Source: Oscillospiraceae bacterium
Lineage (GTDB): Bacteria > Bacillota > Clostridia > Oscillospirales > Ruminococcaceae
Reading direction: 5' to 3'
NCBI GenBank assembly: GCA_016296165.1
Contig: JAEDJV010000010.1
Coordinates: 1 to 34,034, forward strand
DNA: 34,034 bases
The first letter of the stretch is position 1. Every line of letters starts with the position of its first letter. Under the pieces are notes generated by a model, which was given only the letters and a program-made list of their open reading frames with translations, was not told the origin of the DNA and did no database searches. Of the stretch, positions 22,821 to 31,943 are shown one piece after another. A program made the position numbers and the translations under genes.

Positions 22821-25187
22821 TCAAATTTTATTCATCTGAGCAAAATTAGCCATGATTTTCTTTGTACCTACTTCATCAAATGCTATCTCAAGCATAGAAT
22901 CACCAGCCATCGGAGTTGATGAAAGAACTGTTCCATCGCCAAACTTATCGTGATGTACTCTGTCACCAGCATCATAAACCTCAACTTTTCTGTTTGCCTG
23001 TGCAGCTTTATTCTGTTTCTTTGCTGAGAGCTGCTGCTGAAGTGACATTGTATTCATTGCTGAATGTGACTTTGACTTTGCACTTGCAGGAACCGTAGTT
23101 GTAACTCTGTCTTCCTTGAATACAACTTCCGGATTTATTTCCTTAATAAATCTTGACTTCATGTTTCTTGCTGTAGTACCAAAAAGCATTCTTTGTGAAG
23201 CGTGAATAAGGCGAAGTTTCTTCTTTGCTCTCGTGATAGCCACGTAAGCAAGTCTTCTCTCTTCTTCCATATCCTCTTCACTGTACATGCTTCTTGAACT
23301 TGGGAATATGCCGTCTTCCATACCTATAACATATACATTTTCAAATTCAAGTCCCTTTGCTGAATGAATTGTCATAAGTGTTACACAGTTTTTATCGTCA
23401 TCCATTCTGTCAAGATCAGTATAAAGTGAGATATCAGCAAGAAATCCGTCAAGAGTCGGATCTTCATTGTTTTTCTGATATTCTACCATAGTAGATTTCA
23501 GTTCTTCAATATTTTCAAGTCTGGTTTCACCTTCAGTCCCCTGAAGCTTAAGATAATCCTTATAACCTGTTTTATCCAGAAGTTCATCAAGAAGTGTGTC
23601 AAGAGGTACTGTATCCACCATATCCGCAAGCGACTCAAAAATACCGGCAAGACTTTTGAGACTGTTTGCCTTTTTTGAAAGTGACGGATAGTCTTCAGCG
23701 TCTCTCATAACGTCGATAGGCGAAGCGGCATTAGCCACACATATCTCATCAAGACTTCTGATAGTAGCTTCACCTATGCCTCTCTTAGGCTCGTTGACAA
23801 TTCTCTTGAATCTCATCATATCATATCTGTTGTTGAGAACGCTAAGGTACGCTACAATGTCTTTGATTTCCTTTCTGTCATAGAAACGGAGACCGCCGTA
23901 AACTCTGTATGGGATATTGTTCTGTACAAAAGCTCTTTCTATAAAGTTAGACTGTGCATTCATTCTGTAAAGAACAGCGTTATCCCTGAACATTCCCCCT
24001 GCTTTCTTGTCAGCCATGATTGCACTTGAAACGTATCTTGCCTCATCGCTTTCATCAGAAGCCTTGTAAACATAAACTTTACAGCCTTCTCCTTCATCAC
24101 ACCAAAGAGTCTTGGATCTTCTTGTTCTGTTGTTTTTAATCACAGAGTTTGCTGCGTCAAGAATATTCTGAGTTGAACGGTAGTTCTGCTCAAGTCTGAT
24201 TACCCGACAGGCACCGTCAAACTGATCTTCGAATTCCAGAATGTTTTTTATTGTCGCACCTCTGAATCTGTATATACTCTGGTCATCATCACCAACAACA
24301 CAGATGTTTTTATATTTTTCCGAAAGGAGACTTACCAGTTTAAACTGGGCATAGTTTGTATCCTGATATTCATCAACCATAATGTATTTGTATTTGTTCT
24401 GATAATGTTCAAGGATATCAGGGAAGTCTTCAAAAAGTTCTACTGTAAGCATTATGATATCATCAAAGTCAAGCGCATTTGCAGCAAGAAGTCTCTTCTG
24501 ATATTCTCTGTAAATCTTTGCGTATGTGGAAAGCTTGAAATCATCTCCGGCCTCTTTTTTATATTCTTCCGGACTCATCAGCTTGTCCTTTGCATGACTG
24601 ATTGCGTTTATAACCGCTTTTGGATTAAATGACCTGTCAGTAATTCCAAGGTCTGTCATACAGTTTTTAATAAGTTTCTGACTCTCATCAGCGTCATAGA
24701 TAGTGAAATTACTACTATAACCAAGATTTGTAATTTCTCTTCGTAAAATACGTACACATGCTGAGTGGAATGTTGCTGCATTAACATTAAGACCTTCTCC
24801 GCCAAGCATATCCTCAAGTCGTGTTTTAAGTTCATTAGCAGCTTTATTTGTAAATGTGATAGCAAGAATGTTCCATGGATTTACCGGATTTACTGAAACA
24901 ACTTCCCTTAAACGTTCCATATCATCTGTTTTACCTGATATGTAATCTTCGAGAAACTGTATGTCCTCTTCCGGAGCGCCATATTCAGCATTATCATTGT
25001 ACGCATTACCAAAGCTTATCATATTGGCAATACGATTTATGATGACTGTTGTCTTCCCGCTGCCTGCACCGGCAAGAACAAGTAAAGGACCGTTCACGCA
25101 GAAAACAGCTTCTTTCTGCTGCTCGTTCATTTTGCTGAAATATTTTTTTAATGCTTCCTGTCGTAGTTCGTTAAAATTCTGTGACAT
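22821..25187 (-). CDS. pcrA: ATP-dependent DNA helicase PcrA/UvrD
   Basis: A superfamily 1A 3'-5' helicase used in repair, replication restart and plasmid replication. Walker A is AGAGSGKT (39-46), motif Ia is ITFTNKAA (110-117), Walker B is DEYQDTN, motif III is GDDDQSIYRFRGA, and motif VI is VAITRAKKKL. A linker and a C-terminal Tudor-like PcrA tail (VxHxKFGxGTV) that binds RNA polymerase in relatives end the protein. Between motifs I and Ia an extra acidic stretch of roughly 40 residues (about 58-103) is inserted. The ATG at 25187 has GGGAG 7 nt upstream; an in-frame start at 25220 lacks one. The protein is 788 residues. Confidence 0.95.
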   Translation of the reverse strand: MSQNFNELRQEALKKYFSKMNEQQKEAVFCVNGPLLVLAGAGSGKTTVIINRIANMISFGNAYNDNAEYGAPEEDIQFLEDYISGKTDDMERLREVVSVNPVNPWNILAITFTNKAANELKTRLEDMLGGEGLNVNAATFHSACVRILRREITNLGYSSNFTIYDADESQKLIKNCMTDLGITDRSFNPKAVINAISHAKDKLMSPEEYKKEAGDDFKLSTYAKIYREYQKRLLAANALDFDDIIMLTVELFEDFPDILEHYQNKYKYIMVDEYQDTNYAQFKLVSLLSEKYKNICVVGDDDQSIYRFRGATIKNILEFEDQFDGACRVIRLEQNYRSTQNILDAANSVIKNNRTRRSKTLWCDEGEGCKVYVYKASDESDEARYVSSAIMADKKAGGMFRDNAVLYRMNAQSNFIERAFVQNNIPYRVYGGLRFYDRKEIKDIVAYLSVLNNRYDMMRFKRIVNEPKRGIGEATIRSLDEICVANAASPIDVMRDAEDYPSLSKKANSLKSLAGIFESLADMVDTVPLDTLLDELLDKTGYKDYLKLQGTEGETRLENIEELKSTMVEYQKNNEDPTLDGFLADISLYTDLDRMDDDKNCVTLMTIHSAKGLEFENVYVIGMEDGIFPSSRSMYSEEDMEEERRLAYVAITRAKKKLRLIHASQRMLFGTTARNMKSRFIKEINPEVVFKEDRVTTTVPASAKSKSHSAMNTMSLQQQLSAKKQNKAAQANRKVEVYDAGDRVHHDKFGDGTVLSSTPMAGDSMLEIAFDEVGTKKIMANFAQMNKI

Positions 25188-25214
25188 AAATCTGCTCCCA
25201 TTCGTACTTTTTTC

Positions 25215-25232
25215 CTGCACATAATTATGCAG
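25215..25232. repeat. Small dyad in the pcrA leader
   Basis: CTGCA (25215-25219) and TGCAG (25228-25232) flank an AT-rich centre that is itself palindromic. It lies between the pcrA promoter and ribosome site. It is not a LexA-type box (no GAAC...GTTC). It may be an operator or a leader hairpin. Confidence 0.35.
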
Positions 25233-25267
25233 AAATACATTTGTTTTATTTCATTCGCATACATTTT

Positions 25268-25296
25268 ATTATACCATATTTTCAGTTTTTTTTAAA
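25268..25296 (-). promoter_or_regulatory. Extended -10 promoter of pcrA
   Basis: A perfect TATAAT (25268-25273) on the minus strand has TGG just upstream, an extended -10. The -35 TTTAAA (25291-25296) lies 17 bp away. The start near 25261 gives a leader of about 75 nt. Confidence 0.65.
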
Positions 25297-25380
25297 TAGA
25301 AACAGGGTAAAAATATAGTCCGTAAATTGATGTATTATTTCGCATTTTCACTAACAAAGGTACTTAATTGGCGCTATATA

Positions 25381-26238
25381 CTAACCGGAAATTTTACTGC
25401 AGCAGATAATTGTATCCTCCGGACGGACATACTGTTCTTCAATAACAAGCTCCCCTATCTCGTCGGCTTTTATGTAACCTCTCAGAGGATTTTTAACGCT
25501 GTCGATTCTGCCGGATACTGATGCTTCCACTTCGCTTCTCTCAAACGAAAGATCCGTTTCTTCCATTGTACAGTCTTCCAGTACAAGTCCTTTGCAGTAG
25601 CATAATGGCTGTGTGCCGATAATTTTACAGCGGACAAATTTCAGGTTTTCAGAATACCATCCAAGATACTCTCCTTTAACAATACTGTCAGTCACAGTAA
25701 TATTTTTACTGTGCCAGAAGGCGTCTTTTGTATCCAGAACGGAATTGGTTATTATCATATTTTCAACGTACTGAAATGAATATTTGCCTGTCATCTTCAT
25801 TTCATTTATATGAATATCAGAGCTTTCAAAAAAAGGATATTCTGACTGAATTTCGGAAGACTGAATATCTATACCTGTACATTTCCAGAAAACTTCCGGG
25901 GAAATAACATCACAATTAATAAGTTTTGTATTTATACATTCCCTAAGTGCTTTTATACCATGCATCTTACAGTTTTCAATGGTAATATCGCTGTCATACC
26001 ATAACGCTGCCCTGCATTTCTCTGTCATTTCACAGTTTCTGACAAGAGCTTTTTTTACATGCCATAAGGGATAACGAAGATTAAAGAAACAATTCCCAAT
26101 TTCAATATCACTGCATTCCTTCAAAGCGGACTCTCCATCCTGATCTCCGTCGAAACTGCAGTTTATAACCTTTGTACCGGAAACACCATAAAGTGCTCTC
26201 TCTTCATCAAGTTGTTTATCCTGTATTATCTTTTCCAT
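25381..26238 (-). CDS. DUF3737 family right-handed beta-helix protein
   Basis: This 285-residue protein has no signal peptide or membrane span and consists of many short imperfect repeats of about 20-22 residues, each with patterns such as IENCKM, LINCDV, ITDSIV and LEDCTM, as in a parallel beta-helix. The family resembles DUF3737 proteins, whose function is unknown. Aromatic and charged residues recur at the turns (LWH, FWK, FWH). The ATG at 26238 has GAGGG 6 nt upstream; a longer ORF start at 26331 lies inside the MATE gene and has no ribosome site. It begins 1 nt after the MATE stop, so it is translationally coupled. Confidence 0.85.
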   Translation of the reverse strand: MEKIIQDKQLDEERALYGVSGTKVINCSFDGDQDGESALKECSDIEIGNCFFNLRYPLWHVKKALVRNCEMTEKCRAALWYDSDITIENCKMHGIKALRECINTKLINCDVISPEVFWKCTGIDIQSSEIQSEYPFFESSDIHINEMKMTGKYSFQYVENMIITNSVLDTKDAFWHSKNITVTDSIVKGEYLGWYSENLKFVRCKIIGTQPLCYCKGLVLEDCTMEETDLSFERSEVEASVSGRIDSVKNPLRGYIKADEIGELVIEEQYVRPEDTIICCSKISG

Positions 26239-26239
26239 A

Positions 26240-27598
26240 TTAGCCCTCTTTTGTCTTAAAATTCTTAAATATAATATCGCCTTTGGGTCTGAATAACCAC
26301 AGCAGCAGTGATTTACATACGTTATCTGCAATCATGCATATCCACACAGAAGTCAGTCCAAGTCCAAATATTTTTACACAGATAAATGTAAACAGGATTC
26401 GTATCCCCCACATACTGCCTGATTCACATGCAAAAATATGTTTGGTTTTTCCAAGCCCGAACGAAATGCCTTCAAGGACAATCATAAGCCCGAAAAACGG
26501 TTCCGAAAATGCTACCAGTTTAAGCATTTGGCTTCCGATATGTGCTGCCTCCAGTGAAGGAGTAAATATCCGCATAAACGGATAAGCAAAGGTAAACAGC
26601 AGCAGACCGTTTATAAACATAATAAGAAGTGTGATGAGTATCGCAGTTTTTTCTGTTTGCCTGAGCTTATTAAGATTTCCTTCACCCAGAGCATTTCCGA
26701 TAAGCGTACTCGTTGCTGCACGAAGTCCGTATCCGGGAATATATACTATCTCTTCGGCAGTAATAGCGATGGAATGAGCCGCAAATATAGTTGTTCCCAT
26801 CCCTGAAACCATTCCGGCAAAAATAATATATCCTGAACAGCTTAATATCGTTGTCCCGAGAACAGGGAGTCCGATTACCAAAGCTTCCGAAAGCAGTATA
26901 AGATCTGGTTTTATATCTGAAAGCGACGGTCGAAGCTTCGGTTTGCTGAGCATCATAACGAACATCGCTGTACCACCCGCACCAAAACTGATACATGAGG
27001 CTATTGCCGCACCAGTAACTCCAAGTTTTAATTTGTATATAAATAAAATATTCAGCAGCACGTTCAGTATATTTTCTGCGATACTTATGTACATAGGAGA
27101 CTTTGTATCCTTAACAGAACGTATCATAGCTGCAAATATTCTGGATGAAGTTCTTAAAACCAGAGTAATGCTTGTTATTGTAAAATATGTACTTGCCGGT
27201 TTGACTATATCATCCTCAACACCCATCCAGACAGGAATATATGGTGAAAGCAGCAGTGCAGCGATTTCAAGTATAATACCTGAAATCAAAGCAAGAAATA
27301 CTGACTGACCTGCGAGTCTTTTCAGTTTCTTTTCATCTCCGGCTCCGTTTGCCTTTGATGCCAGAGCCAGAAGAGCAACAGCTACAGCCCCCGGAACAGA
27401 GTGTATAAGCCATCCTATTGTAGTTGTTGTACTTACCGCTGCTGTCGCCTTTTCCCCCAGCCTCCCTACCATAGCTGTATCTACATACTGAAGCAGGGTG
27501 GAAAAAATCTCTTCAAGTATGGTTGGAACGGATAGAGCAATAAGCGACGTAAGTACAGGTTTATATGATTCTTTTTTTACAGAAAAATTTTTTCTCAT
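26240..27598 (-). CDS. MATE family efflux transporter
   Basis: A 452-residue membrane protein with about twelve hydrophobic segments. The N-terminal half carries the family pattern PTILEEIFSTLLQYVDTAMVG, where the first segments meet (about 25-46), and SVPGAVAVALLALASKANGAG. It probably exports cationic drugs or metabolites using Na+ or H+; the substrate cannot be told. AGGAGG lies 6 nt before the ATG. It is the first gene of a two-gene unit with the DUF3737 protein. It lies 62 nt downstream of metH, with a hairpin in between, and its own promoter is not evident. Confidence 0.9.
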   Translation of the reverse strand: MRKNFSVKKESYKPVLTSLIALSVPTILEEIFSTLLQYVDTAMVGRLGEKATAAVSTTTTIGWLIHSVPGAVAVALLALASKANGAGDEKKLKRLAGQSVFLALISGIILEIAALLLSPYIPVWMGVEDDIVKPASTYFTITSITLVLRTSSRIFAAMIRSVKDTKSPMYISIAENILNVLLNILFIYKLKLGVTGAAIASCISFGAGGTAMFVMMLSKPKLRPSLSDIKPDLILLSEALVIGLPVLGTTILSCSGYIIFAGMVSGMGTTIFAAHSIAITAEEIVYIPGYGLRAATSTLIGNALGEGNLNKLRQTEKTAILITLLIMFINGLLLFTFAYPFMRIFTPSLEAAHIGSQMLKLVAFSEPFFGLMIVLEGISFGLGKTKHIFACESGSMWGIRILFTFICVKIFGLGLTSVWICMIADNVCKSLLLWLFRPKGDIIFKNFKTKEG

Positions 27599-27626
27599 TT
27601 TTTCCTCCGTAAATATTAAAATAACA

Positions 27627-27650
27627 GCTGACGATTTTTAAACCGTCAGC
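27627..27650 (-). terminator. Hairpin between metH and the MATE gene
   Basis: GCTGACG (27627-27633) pairs with CGTCAGC (27644-27650) around a 10-nt loop, starting 11 nt after the metH stop. The T-run after it on the minus strand is broken (TGTTATTTTAAT), so it may be a leaky terminator. Confidence 0.55.
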
Positions 27651-27660
27651 CATTATCATT

Positions 27661-30042
27661 TCAGCATCCATAAACTTCTCTTGCCGCATCAACTGTAGCC
27701 TTTGCGTCCTTGGCATAATAGTCTGCATTTATCTTATCTGCATACTCCGGCGTAAGAACCGCACCTCCTACTACAACCTTACAGCATGGTTTATTGCATT
27801 TTACAAGTTTTATGGTTTCTTCCATTGACTTGAGTGTGGTTGTCATAAGAGCAGAAAGTCCGACAAGCTTTACATCATCAGGCATCGCTGCGTCAACTAC
27901 ATCCTGATATTCAACATCCTTACCAAGGTCAACTACATCAAAACCATAGTTTTCAAGAAGTACTTTTACGATGTTTTTTCCAATATCGTGGATATCTCCC
28001 TTCACCGTAGCAAGAACAACCTTTCCTTTGGAAACGGATTTTTCTGACTTATCCATTTTTGACTTAATAACCTCAAAAGCTGACTGAGCAACTCCGGCTG
28101 AAAGAATAAGCTGCGGAAGGAATATACGTCCGCTTTCAAAATCAGCTCCTGCTTTATCGAGTGCAGGGATAAGCATATTATCAACTATATCCATAGCATC
28201 ATTTGTTTCAAGAAGCTTTTCCGTTATAAGAGCTCCTTCATGCCTGAGGCCGTTCTGTACAGCAAGCAAAAGTCCTTCCGCTGATACATTGAGTGATGAT
28301 GACGACGCAACAGTTGCAGGAACGGGGGCTGCATTGTTATATGCTGCGATAAATTCGGAAGCATTTTCGTCAATATTTGCAAGCAGCTTATATGCTCTGA
28401 CTGCACCTGTCATTGCCGCAATATTCGGATTTATAATTGGAAGATCCAGTCCGTGTGACAGACACATCTGCAGGAAATTGCTGTTTATAAGTTCTCTGTT
28501 AGGAAGTCCGAACGAAATATTTGAAACACCGAGAACTGTCTTAAGTCCCAGTTCATTTTTTACCCGGCTCAGAGCTCTTACCGTCTCCATAACGCCGGCC
28601 TGTTCTGCTGAAGCTGTAAGTGTAAGGCAGTCTATATAGATATCTCTCTTTGGAATACCTATGGCAACAGCACGGTCCATTATCTTACGCGCAATGGCAA
28701 AACGTTCGTCTGCAGTCTTTGGAATACCGTTTTCATCAAGTGTAAGACCTACAACCGCTGCACCATATTTTTTTACAAGCGGAAGAATAACCTCAAGTGA
28801 TTTATCTTCACCGTTTACTGAGTTTACTATAGGCTTACCGTTATAAACCCTTAACGCCGCCTCAATTACTTCAGGTATCGTGGAATCTATCTGCAGAGGA
28901 AGATCAGTTACACTCTGAATTGCCTTGATAGTTTTAACCATCATAGCCTTTTCATCAATATCAGGAAGTCCGACGTTTACATCGAGAATGTCAGCTCCGG
29001 CATTTACCTGTTCAATAGCCTGACCTAAGATGTAATCTATATCCCCGTTCTTAAGTGCTTCCTTAAACTTTTTCTTTCCGGTAGGATTTATTCTTTCACC
29101 GATTATTCTCGGCTGGTTTATTACTGCAGTATTTGAGTACGAACAAACTGCCGCACTGATATCAGGAGTACGCTGAATATATTTTTTATCGGCAAGTTTC
29201 TCTGCAAGTACTTTGATGTAGTCCGGAGACGTACCGCAGCATCCGCCGAATATTTTAACTCCCATATCTGCAAAAATTTTTGCTGATTCTGCAAAATCAT
29301 CAGGATCAACATCATAAAGACCAGTATCCGGGTCAGGGAGTCCTGCGTTCGGCTTAACTGCAACCGGAAGACTGGTCCAGCTGCATATCTCATTTACAAC
29401 TGAAACAAGTTCCTCTGGTCCAAGTGAACAGTTGACGCCAATAGCGTCTGCGCCCAGACCTTCAAGTGTAAGTGCCATAGCTGAACATGAGCATCCGGTA
29501 AATGTTCTTCCGTTCTGCTCAAAAGTCATTGTACAGATAACAGGTTTGTCCGAATTTTCTTTTGCTGCAAGGAGAGCCGCCTTTACTTCGTAAAGATCTG
29601 TCATAGTTTCAAAAACTATAACATCTGCTTCAGCCCCGGCAATTATCTGTTCTTTGAAAATATCATAAGCAGCTTCAAAAGTAAGGCTTCCTGTAGGTTC
29701 AAGAAGCTGTCCTACCGGACCTATATCAAGAGCTGTATATGCTTTTTTACCACTTTCTTCGCAGGCACTTTTAGCTATTCTGACGCCGGCACTTACTATC
29801 TCCTCAACCGAATACCCGCTGCCTTCCAGCTTATATCTGTTGGCGCCGAATGTATTGGTATAGACTATCATACTTCCGGCTTCTATATACTGTCTGTGTA
29901 TATTTTTAACAACATCCGGAGACGTCAGATTAAGTAGTTCCGGTACTTCACCGGCTTCAAGACCGCTTTTCTGAAGCATTGTACCCATGGCTCCGTCGAG
30001 AAAAATAAATTCATTTTCTGATAATAGTTTTTTAAAATCCAC
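27661..30042 (-). CDS. metH: Cobalamin-dependent methionine synthase core (no reactivation domain)
   Basis: It methylates homocysteine from methyl-tetrahydrofolate by way of cobalamin. The homocysteine domain (1-290) has zinc ligands C205, C268 and C269. The pterin domain (about 310-565) includes ERINPTG. The B12 cap and Rossmann domains (about 585-793) show DIHDIG (683-688), whose H685 is the cobalt ligand. The protein stops there: at 793 residues it lacks the C-terminal AdoMet reactivation domain of 1,200-residue MetH, and the preceding gene encodes that domain alone. The start is GTG at 30042, with GGAAGG 8 nt upstream, and it overlaps the preceding gene by 11 nt. Confidence 0.96.
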   Translation of the reverse strand: MDFKKLLSENEFIFLDGAMGTMLQKSGLEAGEVPELLNLTSPDVVKNIHRQYIEAGSMIVYTNTFGANRYKLEGSGYSVEEIVSAGVRIAKSACEESGKKAYTALDIGPVGQLLEPTGSLTFEAAYDIFKEQIIAGAEADVIVFETMTDLYEVKAALLAAKENSDKPVICTMTFEQNGRTFTGCSCSAMALTLEGLGADAIGVNCSLGPEELVSVVNEICSWTSLPVAVKPNAGLPDPDTGLYDVDPDDFAESAKIFADMGVKIFGGCCGTSPDYIKVLAEKLADKKYIQRTPDISAAVCSYSNTAVINQPRIIGERINPTGKKKFKEALKNGDIDYILGQAIEQVNAGADILDVNVGLPDIDEKAMMVKTIKAIQSVTDLPLQIDSTIPEVIEAALRVYNGKPIVNSVNGEDKSLEVILPLVKKYGAAVVGLTLDENGIPKTADERFAIARKIMDRAVAIGIPKRDIYIDCLTLTASAEQAGVMETVRALSRVKNELGLKTVLGVSNISFGLPNRELINSNFLQMCLSHGLDLPIINPNIAAMTGAVRAYKLLANIDENASEFIAAYNNAAPVPATVASSSSLNVSAEGLLLAVQNGLRHEGALITEKLLETNDAMDIVDNMLIPALDKAGADFESGRIFLPQLILSAGVAQSAFEVIKSKMDKSEKSVSKGKVVLATVKGDIHDIGKNIVKVLLENYGFDVVDLGKDVEYQDVVDAAMPDDVKLVGLSALMTTTLKSMEETIKLVKCNKPCCKVVVGGAVLTPEYADKINADYYAKDAKATVDAAREVYGC

Positions 30043-30709
30043 AGTGCATACCTTCCTTCCTGAATCTGCATACTTCTTTCATAGTGCAGGTAATACATCC
30101 TCTTGCCTTTCCTGTAATTGCTTTTTCGGAAACTCCCATGACAGAGGTGATTGATTTTATTGGATTCAACATACTTGAACCTGATGTACAAAGTCCTATT
30201 TTTCTGGGAGCATCAAGTACATCAAGAAATTTTTTCTGAACATCTATTGGAAAATCCCCGTATCCCGGCGCATATCGCCATGTGAAATATTTTCCGGGAA
30301 ACTCTCCTTTAATACTATCTTCTGCTGCAGCACACACCTGCTCTATTGCAGCACTTGCAAATGCGTCAGTAATAACAGCCTCTGCCATATCGGTTATCTG
30401 CATTTTTCTGATAAGACGATCTGCATGTGGACCAAGAGTAGCTGCTATAAGGACTGCACCTGAGCAGCCTGAAAGATGAGCTTTAATATCATTTCCCTCC
30501 ATTATCAGACTGGAACCTGAAAGTTTAATCGTATCTTCTGAAGAATCGATGTCAAAATATCTGTAAATAAACTTCGGTGCAATAACATCAAGCAGTTCCT
30601 TTTCGCATTTATCCATAATAGCCATGGTTGATTCATCTATATTATCATTTTTGCAGGCAAGGTATCTCAGGGTTTCTTTTCGGTCAATGCTGGTTAAAGT
30701 TATCATCAT
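30032..30709 (-). CDS. Stand-alone methionine synthase reactivation-domain protein
   Basis: A 225-residue protein homologous to the AdoMet-binding reactivation domain of MetH. The family loop RYAPGYGDFP (about 165-174) and TSGSSMLNPIKSITSVMG are visible. Its role is to re-methylate oxidised cob(II)alamin on the MetH core encoded next. The C-terminus has a cysteine group (GCITC...VC...HC), possibly a metal or Fe-S site, which full-length MetH domains do not need. Its ATG overlaps the metF stop (ATGA), and its end overlaps the metH start, so three proteins are coupled. The equivalent split pair is known in Thermotoga maritima. Confidence 0.9.
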   Translation of the reverse strand: MMITLTSIDRKETLRYLACKNDNIDESTMAIMDKCEKELLDVIAPKFIYRYFDIDSSEDTIKLSGSSLIMEGNDIKAHLSGCSGAVLIAATLGPHADRLIRKMQITDMAEAVITDAFASAAIEQVCAAAEDSIKGEFPGKYFTWRYAPGYGDFPIDVQKKFLDVLDAPRKIGLCTSGSSMLNPIKSITSVMGVSEKAITGKARGCITCTMKEVCRFRKEGMHCGF

Positions 30710-31566
30710 AAAATCCCCGAAACTGCCTCTGATATTTTTTCTGCAATATATGGGTTATTCATGGTATAAAGGTGAATTCCATCAACACCGGATGCGGCAA
30801 GATCAACAATCTGGTCTATGGCATATGCAATTCCGGCATCTCTTAATGCTTCCGGATTATTCTCGTACTTCGCCATTATTCTTGTGAATTTTGCAGGAAG
30901 ACTTGCACCGCAAAGTGAAACCATGCGTTCGATTGATTTTTTATTTGTTACAGGCATAATACCCGCCTCTATAGGAACTGTTATACCTGCTATTCTTGCC
31001 TTTTCAAGAAAACTGTAAAACAGTTCATTATCAAAGAAAAGCTGACTTATCATATGTTCAGCACCGGCGTCCTGTTTTTCCTTAAGGTGCCTGATATCCG
31101 TAACAATATCAGGTGAATCGAGATGACTTTCCGGATAACATGCTGCAGAAATATGAAAATCTCCACGCTGCCTGATATAGCTGATAAGGTCACTGGCATA
31201 CGTAAAGTCGTGTTTTGGAGGTCTCTCCGGATTGATATCACCGCGAAGTGCAAGAATGTTCTCAACACCTTTGTTTTTAAGATCCCCGAGTATAATATCG
31301 ATATCTTCCTTTGTGTTGCTCACGCATGTAAGATGTGCTGCTGATACAATTCCGAGATTATTATTGATATAAGAAGCTATATCCCCTGTTACATTATCGC
31401 CGTTTGTCCCGCCTGCACCATAAGTAACACTGATAAAATCGGGAGAAAGTTTTTTTAAACTGTCCAGTGTGCTGTATATTCCTTCAGCAGGTGTATCTTT
31501 TTTTGGCGGAAAAACCTCAAAAGAAAATACACATCTGTTTTTATTAAATAGTTCTGAAATTTTCAT
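30706..31566 (-). CDS. metF: Methylenetetrahydrofolate reductase
   Basis: It reduces 5,10-methylene-THF to 5-methyl-THF, the methyl donor for MetH. The TIM-barrel flavoprotein shows FSFEVFPPK (14-22), SVTYGAGG (45-52), NILALRGD, a flavin/NADH region and ISQLFFDN. At 286 residues it is the short bacterial MetF. I chose the ATG at 31566, with AGGAGG 7 nt upstream; an in-frame ATG at 31626 has no ribosome site. It is first in the operon metF-reactivation protein-metH, behind a consensus promoter. Confidence 0.95.
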   Translation of the reverse strand: MKISELFNKNRCVFSFEVFPPKKDTPAEGIYSTLDSLKKLSPDFISVTYGAGGTNGDNVTGDIASYINNNLGIVSAAHLTCVSNTKEDIDIILGDLKNKGVENILALRGDINPERPPKHDFTYASDLISYIRQRGDFHISAACYPESHLDSPDIVTDIRHLKEKQDAGAEHMISQLFFDNELFYSFLEKARIAGITVPIEAGIMPVTNKKSIERMVSLCGASLPAKFTRIMAKYENNPEALRDAGIAYAIDQIVDLAASGVDGIHLYTMNNPYIAEKISEAVSGIL

Positions 31567-31716
31567 TATCTTCCTCCTGGTAAAACATTTTAAGTAAAAT
31601 ATATTTTTCCTGAATCCATACGACATTAAACAAAAAGATATTTTATTGTTTAATATTATATGAAGAATTTAAATTAATTATTGTGAAAATCAAATTTATT
31701 CTGACACTCATTATAA
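31567..31716 (-). other. Long leader of the metF operon, no known riboswitch seen
   Basis: The leader from the predicted start near 31710 is about 143 nt. It is AT-rich and contains one hairpin, ATTAAACA (31625-31632) with TGTTTAAT (31647-31654). I find no S-box (SAM-I), cobalamin or T-box signature in it. It may still be regulatory. Confidence 0.5.
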
Positions 31717-31746
31717 ATTATAACATCTGTATATTGCCTGTGTCAA
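31717..31746 (-). promoter_or_regulatory. Consensus sigma-A promoter of the metF operon
   Basis: On the minus strand a perfect TTGACA (31741-31746), an 18-bp spacer and a perfect TATAAT (31717-31722). Such a strong core promoter suggests control by repression or by the long leader. Confidence 0.8.
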
Positions 31747-31874
31747 TCAAAATATATTATAATAGTTTTTTATCACCAGTTATAGACTGAAACTATTGCA
31801 ATAAAGGAAACTATATTTTTATTCTATATGACAATACTGTAGATCTATACTAAAATTATTTTTGCTAAACACGC
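31747..31874. other. Non-coding gap between the divergent metF and yerC promoters
   Basis: Together with the metF leader this makes a 377-bp non-coding region (31567-31943). Between the two promoters there are 128 bp of AT-rich DNA with no ORF, dyad or RNA element that I can support. Any operator for metF would be expected here or over its -35. Confidence 0.4.
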
Positions 31875-31903
31875 TTTACTTTTATGCACTAATGTGATAA
31901 AAT
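31875..31903 (+). promoter_or_regulatory. Extended -10 promoter of the yerC-type gene
   Basis: TTTACT (31875-31880), a 17-bp spacer and TAAAAT (31898-31903), with TGA just upstream as an extended -10. The leader is about 34 nt and ends in the ribosome site AGGGTGAT. Confidence 0.65.
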
Positions 31904-31943
31904 AATTGTATGAATATATTTTTTCATAAGGCAGGGTGATACA

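Noticed and set aside
25188..25300. LexA (SOS) operator at the pcrA promoter
   Set aside because: The dyad at 25215-25232 is CTGCA/TGCAG. No GAAC...GTTC-type Gram-positive SOS box occurs around the promoter.
26239..26331. Extended N-terminus of the DUF3737 protein
   Set aside because: The extension overlaps the MATE gene in another frame and lacks a ribosome site; the ATG at 26238 has one and gives the family-like start.
31567..31943. SAM, cobalamin or T-box riboswitch in the metF leader
   Set aside because: The methionine context invites it, but I see none of the conserved cores (kink-turn and pseudoknot motifs of S-box, B12 box, or T-box sequence). Only one AT-rich hairpin is present.
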